A stretch of 64,000 bases of DNA, taken from contig NZ_CP042906.1 of NCBI RefSeq assembly GCF_008728855.1, forward strand, positions 2,108,001-2,172,000, written 5' to 3'. This DNA is from Hypericibacter terrae. GTDB taxonomy: Bacteria; Pseudomonadota; Alphaproteobacteria; Dongiales; Dongiaceae. This document shows, piece after piece, positions 60,209-64,000 of this stretch (positions are counted from its first letter, which is position 1; every line of letters begins with the position of its first letter). The notes under the pieces are model-generated. The model had not been told where the DNA came from, made no database searches, and saw nothing but the letters and a program-made list of their open reading frames with translations. The translations under genes and the position numbers were made by a program.

Positions 60209-61003
60209 ATGGATTATCTCGATAAGCTCGAATCGCAGAGCGTTTATGTCCTGCGCGAAGCCTTCAACCGCATCGAGAAGCTCGCGATGCTGTGGTCGCT
60301 CGGCAAGGACAGCAACGTCATGATCTGGCTCGCGCGCAAGGCCTTCTTCGGCCATGTGCCGTTCCCGACCATGCATATCGATACCGGCAAGAAGTTTCCG
60401 GAGATGTACGCCTTTCGCGATCGCTATGCGAAGGAATGGAACCTGAATTTCATCCGCGAGGTCTGCCCGCCGATCGAGGAGACCGACCCGTCGCTGCCGC
60501 CGGCGGCCCGCTCCGCGGCGCGCAAGACGCTCGGCCTGCGCGCGGCCATCGCCAAGCATGGCTTCACCGGCATCATCGCCGGCATCCGGCGCGACGAAGA
60601 GGCGGTCCGCGCCAAGGAACGCTATTTCAGCCCGCGCGGCGATGCCGGCCAATGGGATTTCCGCGACCAGCCGCCGGAGTTCTGGGACCACTTCAACACC
60701 GATCTGCCGCCGGGCACGCACTTACGCGTGCATCCGCTGCTGCATTGGACCGAGGTCGATATCTGGCGCTATACCGAGCGCGAGAAGATTCCCTGCGTGC
60801 CGCTCTACTTCGCCAAGAACGGCAAGCGATACCGCTCGCTGGGCGACGCCGACATCACCTCTCCCTTCAACAGCACAGCCACCACCATCCCCGAGATCAT
60901 CGCCGAGCTGGAAGCGACCCGCACGCCCGAGCGTGCCGGCCGCGCCATGGACCGCGAGACCGAGGATGCGTTCGAGCGCCTGCGCGCCGACGGCTATATG
61001 TGA
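60209..61003 (+). CDS. cysD: Sulfate adenylyltransferase subunit 2
   Basis: 264 residues from the ATG at 60209 ([20 protein letters not shown]), where CysD proteins normally begin, although its Shine-Dalgarno is weak. PP-loop motif: [11 protein letters not shown] (SxGKDS), then [40 protein letters not shown] and [19 protein letters not shown]. With CysN it makes APS from sulfate and ATP, the first step of sulfate assimilation. It precedes the cysN-cysC fusion gene by 14 nt. Confidence 0.95.
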   Translation: MDYLDKLESQSVYVLREAFNRIEKLAMLWSLGKDSNVMIWLARKAFFGHVPFPTMHIDTGKKFPEMYAFRDRYAKEWNLNFIREVCPPIEETDPSLPPAARSAARKTLGLRAAIAKHGFTGIIAGIRRDEEAVRAKERYFSPRGDAGQWDFRDQPPEFWDHFNTDLPPGTHLRVHPLLHWTEVDIWRYTEREKIPCVPLYFAKNGKRYRSLGDADITSPFNSTATTIPEIIAELEATRTPERAGRAMDRETEDAFERLRADGYM

Positions 61004-61017
61004 GCCTGGAAACCGGG

Positions 61018-62916
61018 ATGTCGAACAAAGCAAAATCGAGTGCGGCGCGCGAGCAGCTGCGCATTGTCATCGTCGGCCATGTCGATCACGGCAAGTCGAC
61101 CCTCGTCGGTCGCCTGTTCCACGACACGGGCTCGCTGCCCGAAGGCAAATTCGAAGCCATCAAGGCGATGTGCGAACGCCGCGGGATGCCCTTCGAATGG
61201 GCCTTCCTCATGGATTCGTTCCAGTCGGAGCGCGACCAGGGCATCACCATCGACACCTCGCAGATCTGGTTCAAGACCCAGAAGCGCGATTACGTCATCA
61301 TCGACGCGCCCGGCCATCGCGAGTTCATCAAGAACATGATCACCGGCGCCTCGAGCGCCGAGGCGGCGATGCTGCTGATCGATGCCGGCCACGGCATCCA
61401 GCAGCAGTCGCGCCTGCACGGGTTCCTCTTGAACCTGCTCGGCATCCGCCAGGTGGCGGTGGTCGTGAACAAGATGGACCTGGTGGATTATTCGGCCCAG
61501 CGCTTCGCCGAAATCCGCCAGCAATACACGCACTATCTGGGCGGTCTTGGCGTCACCCCCGACTATTTCATCCCGATCTCGGCGCGCGACGGCGACAACA
61601 TGGCCGAGCGCTCGGCGCGCATGAACTGGTATCAGGGACCGACCGTGGTGGAGGCGCTCGACAGCTTCCATCCGACCGCGCGCCCGACCGACCAGCCGCT
61701 GCGCCTGCCGATCCAGGACGTCTACAAGTTCGACGACCGGCGCATCATCGTCGGCCGGATCGAGAGCGGCGTGCTGTCGGTCGGCGACCGCCTGATGTTC
61801 TCGCCCTCCAACAAGACGGCCCGCATCTCCTCGATCGAGACCTGGAGCACGCCTTCGAAGCCGGTCGGGGCGCAGGCCGGCCAGTCGGTCGGCATCATGC
61901 TCGACGACCAGCTCTTCCTCGAGCGCGGCGAGCTGGCGAGCCACGAGGCCGACGCGCCGATCGAGACCAACGTCTTCCGCGGACGCCTGTTCTGGCTGGG
62001 CCATGAGCCGCTCAAGGTGGGCGATACCTACGAACTTAAGCTCATGACCCGCTCGACGCCGGTCACGGTGCAGAAGATCGAGCGGGTGTTCGACGCCGAG
62101 GATCTGACCGAAAAGGCCGCGATCGAGGTGCCGCGTCACGGCGTGGCCGACATCATCCTGCGCAGCCGCGGCCTGCTCGCGCTCGACGAGGGGCGGGACA
62201 TGGCGCGCTCCGGCCGTTTCGCGCTCAGCGACGGCCATAACATCGTCGCCGGCGGCGTCGTCAGCATGGAAGGCTACCCCGACCAGCGCGAGCTGGTGAC
62301 GACCAAGGGCCGCAACATCAAGCGCGTCGCCCACGGCGTCGCGGTCGATGCGCGCACCGCGCGCAACGGCCATATGGGCGGCGTGCTCTGGTTCACGGGT
62401 CTCTCGGGCGCCGGCAAATCCACGATCGCGATGGCGGTCGAGCAGGAATTGTTCGTGCGCGGCTATCAGGTCTATGTGCTCGACGGCGACAATGTGCGCC
62501 ACGGGCTGAATGCCAATCTCGGCTTCTCGCCCGACGATCGCGCCGAGAACATCCGTCGTATCGGTGAGGTGGCGTCGCTCTTTGCCGACGCCGGCATGAT
62601 CGCGATCACCGCTTTCATCTCGCCCTATCGTTCGGATCGCCAGCGGGCGCGCGAGGCGGCCAAGGGCGCCTTCCACGAGATCTATGTCGAGGCCGACGTC
62701 GCGACCTGCGAAAGCCGCGATCCGAAAGGCCTCTACAAGAAGGCGCGCTCCGGCGAGATCGCCGAGTTCACCGGCGTATCGGCGCCCTATGAGCCGCCGG
62801 AGGCCGCCGAGCTGGTGGTCGATACGAAAAAACTTTCGGTGGCCGACAGCGTGAGCAAGGTGCTCGCATACATCGAACGGCATATGGCACTGAAGGGCCC
62901 GGCAAAGACCCGCTGA
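61018..62916 (+). CDS. cysNC: Bifunctional sulfate adenylyltransferase subunit 1 / APS kinase (CysN-CysC fusion)
   Basis: 632 residues. CysN GTPase part (1-~430): G1 [10 protein letters not shown]2 region with [10 protein letters not shown]3 DAPGHREF, G4 NKMD, then EF-Tu-like beta domains. APS kinase part (~445-632): Walker [36 protein letters not shown] and the catalytic FISPYRSDR. The NodQ-like fusion is typical of alphaproteobacteria. The product activates sulfate to APS and then to PAPS. It starts 14 nt after cysD; no cysH or sulfotransferase gene is in the window. Confidence 0.95.
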   Translation: MSNKAKSSAAREQLRIVIVGHVDHGKSTLVGRLFHDTGSLPEGKFEAIKAMCERRGMPFEWAFLMDSFQSERDQGITIDTSQIWFKTQKRDYVIIDAPGHREFIKNMITGASSAEAAMLLIDAGHGIQQQSRLHGFLLNLLGIRQVAVVVNKMDLVDYSAQRFAEIRQQYTHYLGGLGVTPDYFIPISARDGDNMAERSARMNWYQGPTVVEALDSFHPTARPTDQPLRLPIQDVYKFDDRRIIVGRIESGVLSVGDRLMFSPSNKTARISSIETWSTPSKPVGAQAGQSVGIMLDDQLFLERGELASHEADAPIETNVFRGRLFWLGHEPLKVGDTYELKLMTRSTPVTVQKIERVFDAEDLTEKAAIEVPRHGVADIILRSRGLLALDEGRDMARSGRFALSDGHNIVAGGVVSMEGYPDQRELVTTKGRNIKRVAHGVAVDARTARNGHMGGVLWFTGLSGAGKSTIAMAVEQELFVRGYQVYVLDGDNVRHGLNANLGFSPDDRAENIRRIGEVASLFADAGMIAITAFISPYRSDRQRAREAAKGAFHEIYVEADVATCESRDPKGLYKKARSGEIAEFTGVSAPYEPPEAAELVVDTKKLSVADSVSKVLAYIERHMALKGPAKTR

Positions 62917-63193
62917 TTCGCCCCAATTTCTCCACAGATTCGCGGGGGATTGGCGTGGGTTGGGGTGATTTCTGCTTGCACGCCTCGGACCCCCCGGTTA
63001 CGGTCCAGTCCATTAACGATCTGCCGCCCAACGCGGCACCGAATCACAGGCCCTTCATGGCTCCGGAGCAGGGACCGGGGCGATGGATTGATGCAGTTGT
63101 GCTAGGAACCAGGCCGACGCCATAGGTGTCGACCCCTTGGTCCTGTTTTCGGCGCGGTTCGCCGCGTCCCATTGATCGCTTGGGGGGACGGGG
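62917..63193. other. Intergenic stretch (277 nt) between cysNC and the coiled-coil membrane protein gene
   Basis: No gene can be supported; a minus-strand frame at 63055-63294 lacks homology and a ribosome site. A G-rich run (TTGGGGGGACGGGG) lies directly before the next start and includes its Shine-Dalgarno. No terminator with a U-run was seen. Confidence 0.35.
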
Positions 63194-64000
63194 ATGTCAG
63201 CTTGGCTGCAAGGAATCCGACAACGGACCGCGCGCTGGCAAGCGCGCGTGTTCATGACGCGCGAAGTCCTCATCCGAGCCGACGGCAAAGTCACTTACCT
63301 CACCATCTCACCGGGCCTGCAGAAGGCCGTCGCTCTGACGATTCTCGCCGGCATCGTGTGGACGACCTACAGCTCGGTCGGCATGGTGGTGAACGAGCGC
63401 GTCATCGAGCGGAAGAATAACGAAGTCGCCGCTGCCCGCGAGGCCTATGACAATTTGATGAATGGCGTGGGCAGCGCCTATGACGAGTTCGCAAAACTCG
63501 TCGGCAATCTCCAGAAGAGTCAGAATGAATTGCTGGGCCTCGCCGATTCCGAGCTGGGCGCATCGCGCGATCCGGCCCAGCTTGCGGAGATCACCCAACG
63601 CGCGGCGGCGGCCCGCCAGTCGCTCGGCGAGGCGGACGCCGCGATTCGCGCCAAGCTCGCGGTCTTCGAGGGCGATCTCTCCTCGATCGCGGCGCAGCAC
63701 CAGAAGCTCAACGACACGATCGCGCAACTCCAGGACGAGCTCCGCCTGGCCGATCGCGAGCGGAGCCAGCTGCAGGCCGCGAATGCGGCGCTGAGCGCGG
63801 CCCTGAACGACAGCGGCGAGCAGATCGCGTCGGTCACCACCGAGCAGGAGCGGCGCGAGGAGCGGGTCCGGTTGCTGCAGCAGGCGGTGGCGGCCCTGAC
63901 CCATGATCGCAATGCGCTGTCCGACCGGCGCACGCAGCTTTCCGACGAGATCAAGAAGCTGGAGCAGCGGCTGGTCGCCTATCAGACCTCGCAGCAATCG
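63194..64000 (+). CDS. Membrane-anchored coiled-coil protein, N-terminal part of a DUF5930/M23 peptidase-type protein (3' end outside window)
   Basis: The frame is open from ATG 63194 to the window edge, 269 codons, and must continue. N-terminal cytoplasmic part with VFMTREVLIRADGKVTYLTI, then one membrane segment (LQKAVALTILAGIVWTTYSS, about residues 48-68), then ~200 residues of continuous coiled coil: Ala/Arg/Glu/Gln-rich, with repeats such as RLADRERSQLQAANAALSAA. The (R)xxLIRADGKVxYLxISPxxQ start plus membrane segment and coil matches the DUF5930-type N-terminus of alphaproteobacterial M23 peptidoglycan endopeptidases. The catalytic domain would be beyond 64000, so the enzymatic call is inferred. 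Confidence 0.75.
   Translation, partial: MSAWLQGIRQRTARWQARVFMTREVLIRADGKVTYLTISPGLQKAVALTILAGIVWTTYSSVGMVVNERVIERKNNEVAAAREAYDNLMNGVGSAYDEFAKLVGNLQKSQNELLGLADSELGASRDPAQLAEITQRAAAARQSLGEADAAIRAKLAVFEGDLSSIAAQHQKLNDTIAQLQDELRLADRERSQLQAANAALSAALNDSGEQIASVTTEQERREERVRLLQQAVAALTHDRNALSDRRTQLSDEIKKLEQRLVAYQTSQQS

Noticed and set aside
63055-63294. Minus-strand 79-codon frame after cysNC
   Set aside because: No homology or ribosome-binding site, and it overlaps the supported start of the coiled-coil gene at 63194.
1-64000. tRNA/rRNA genes, insertion sequences, prophage or integrative element
   Set aside because: No cloverleaf-like sequence, transposase, integrase, phage structural gene or terminal repeat was recognised by eye; composition and codon use look even throughout. 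A tRNAscan or ISfinder run would be decisive.

Overview
This 64 kb window is dense, GC-rich chromosomal DNA (about 56 protein genes, short gaps, many 4-bp ATGA stop/start overlaps). The gene set points to an alphaproteobacterium, probably a soil- or plant-associated member near Rhodospirillales: HpnN-type transporter, GguC/AraD1-type protein, CysN-CysC fusion, alphaproteobacterial M23/DUF5930-type N-terminus, DUF692/DUF2063/DUF2282 operon. The species is inferred from gene content only. I see no tRNA, rRNA, IS element, prophage or CRISPR array.

Layout. 1-9.6 kb: end of a ketopantoate-reductase-like gene, three gamma-glutamyltransferase-family genes (two of them tail-to-tail paralogues), a VOC protein, a TetR regulator, an orphan PotD-type binding protein and a dienelactone hydrolase. 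9.6-25.2 kb: an Rnk/GreA-C protein, then an IclR-controlled sugar-acid operon (pentonate-type dehydratase, SDR, GguC/AraD1-type protein) that runs into a complete PotD/A/B/C-type ABC transporter. dapF lies opposite, followed by a second complete PotBCDA-type system and a DMT permease. 25.2-29.5 kb: a fluoride-riboswitch-controlled operon (MFS transporter + CrcB fluoride channel), a beta-carbonic anhydrase and a choline-sulfatase. 29.7-36.3 kb: an RND efflux pair, a conserved unknown protein, an RluA-type pseudouridine synthase, a VOC protein and a cold-shock protein. 36.6-41.9 kb: one giant hybrid histidine kinase with nine regularly spaced PAS modules plus a tenth. 42-50 kb: MBL-fold hydrolase, methyltransferase, GST and SDR, DsrE-like protein, a PuuA-like glutamine synthetase with a class III aminotransferase, and a PhyH dioxygenase. 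50-57.3 kb: HpnN-like RND lipid transporter, CaiD-like hydratase, a 67-residue membrane protein, and a four-gene lipid-glycosylation operon (GT2, LABN, ArnT-like, PAP2). 57.4-59.3 kb: a bufferin-type RiPP operon (DUF2282 precursor, DUF692 oxidase, DUF2063 partner). 59.6-64 kb: a cupin, cysD-cysNC sulfate activation genes, and the start of a coiled-coil membrane protein cut by the window end.

Themes. Amine, polyamine or gamma-glutamyl compound handling recurs: three GGT-family enzymes, three PotD-type binding proteins, and a PuuA-like synthetase with an aminotransferase. Envelope lipid modification and sulfur metabolism (choline sulfate, persulfide-type MBL, sulfate activation) are also represented. 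The most notable items are the bufferin-type RiPP operon, the nine-fold PAS array, the fluoride riboswitch placed upstream of an MFS transporter, and the sugar-acid operon fused to a polyamine-type ABC transporter.
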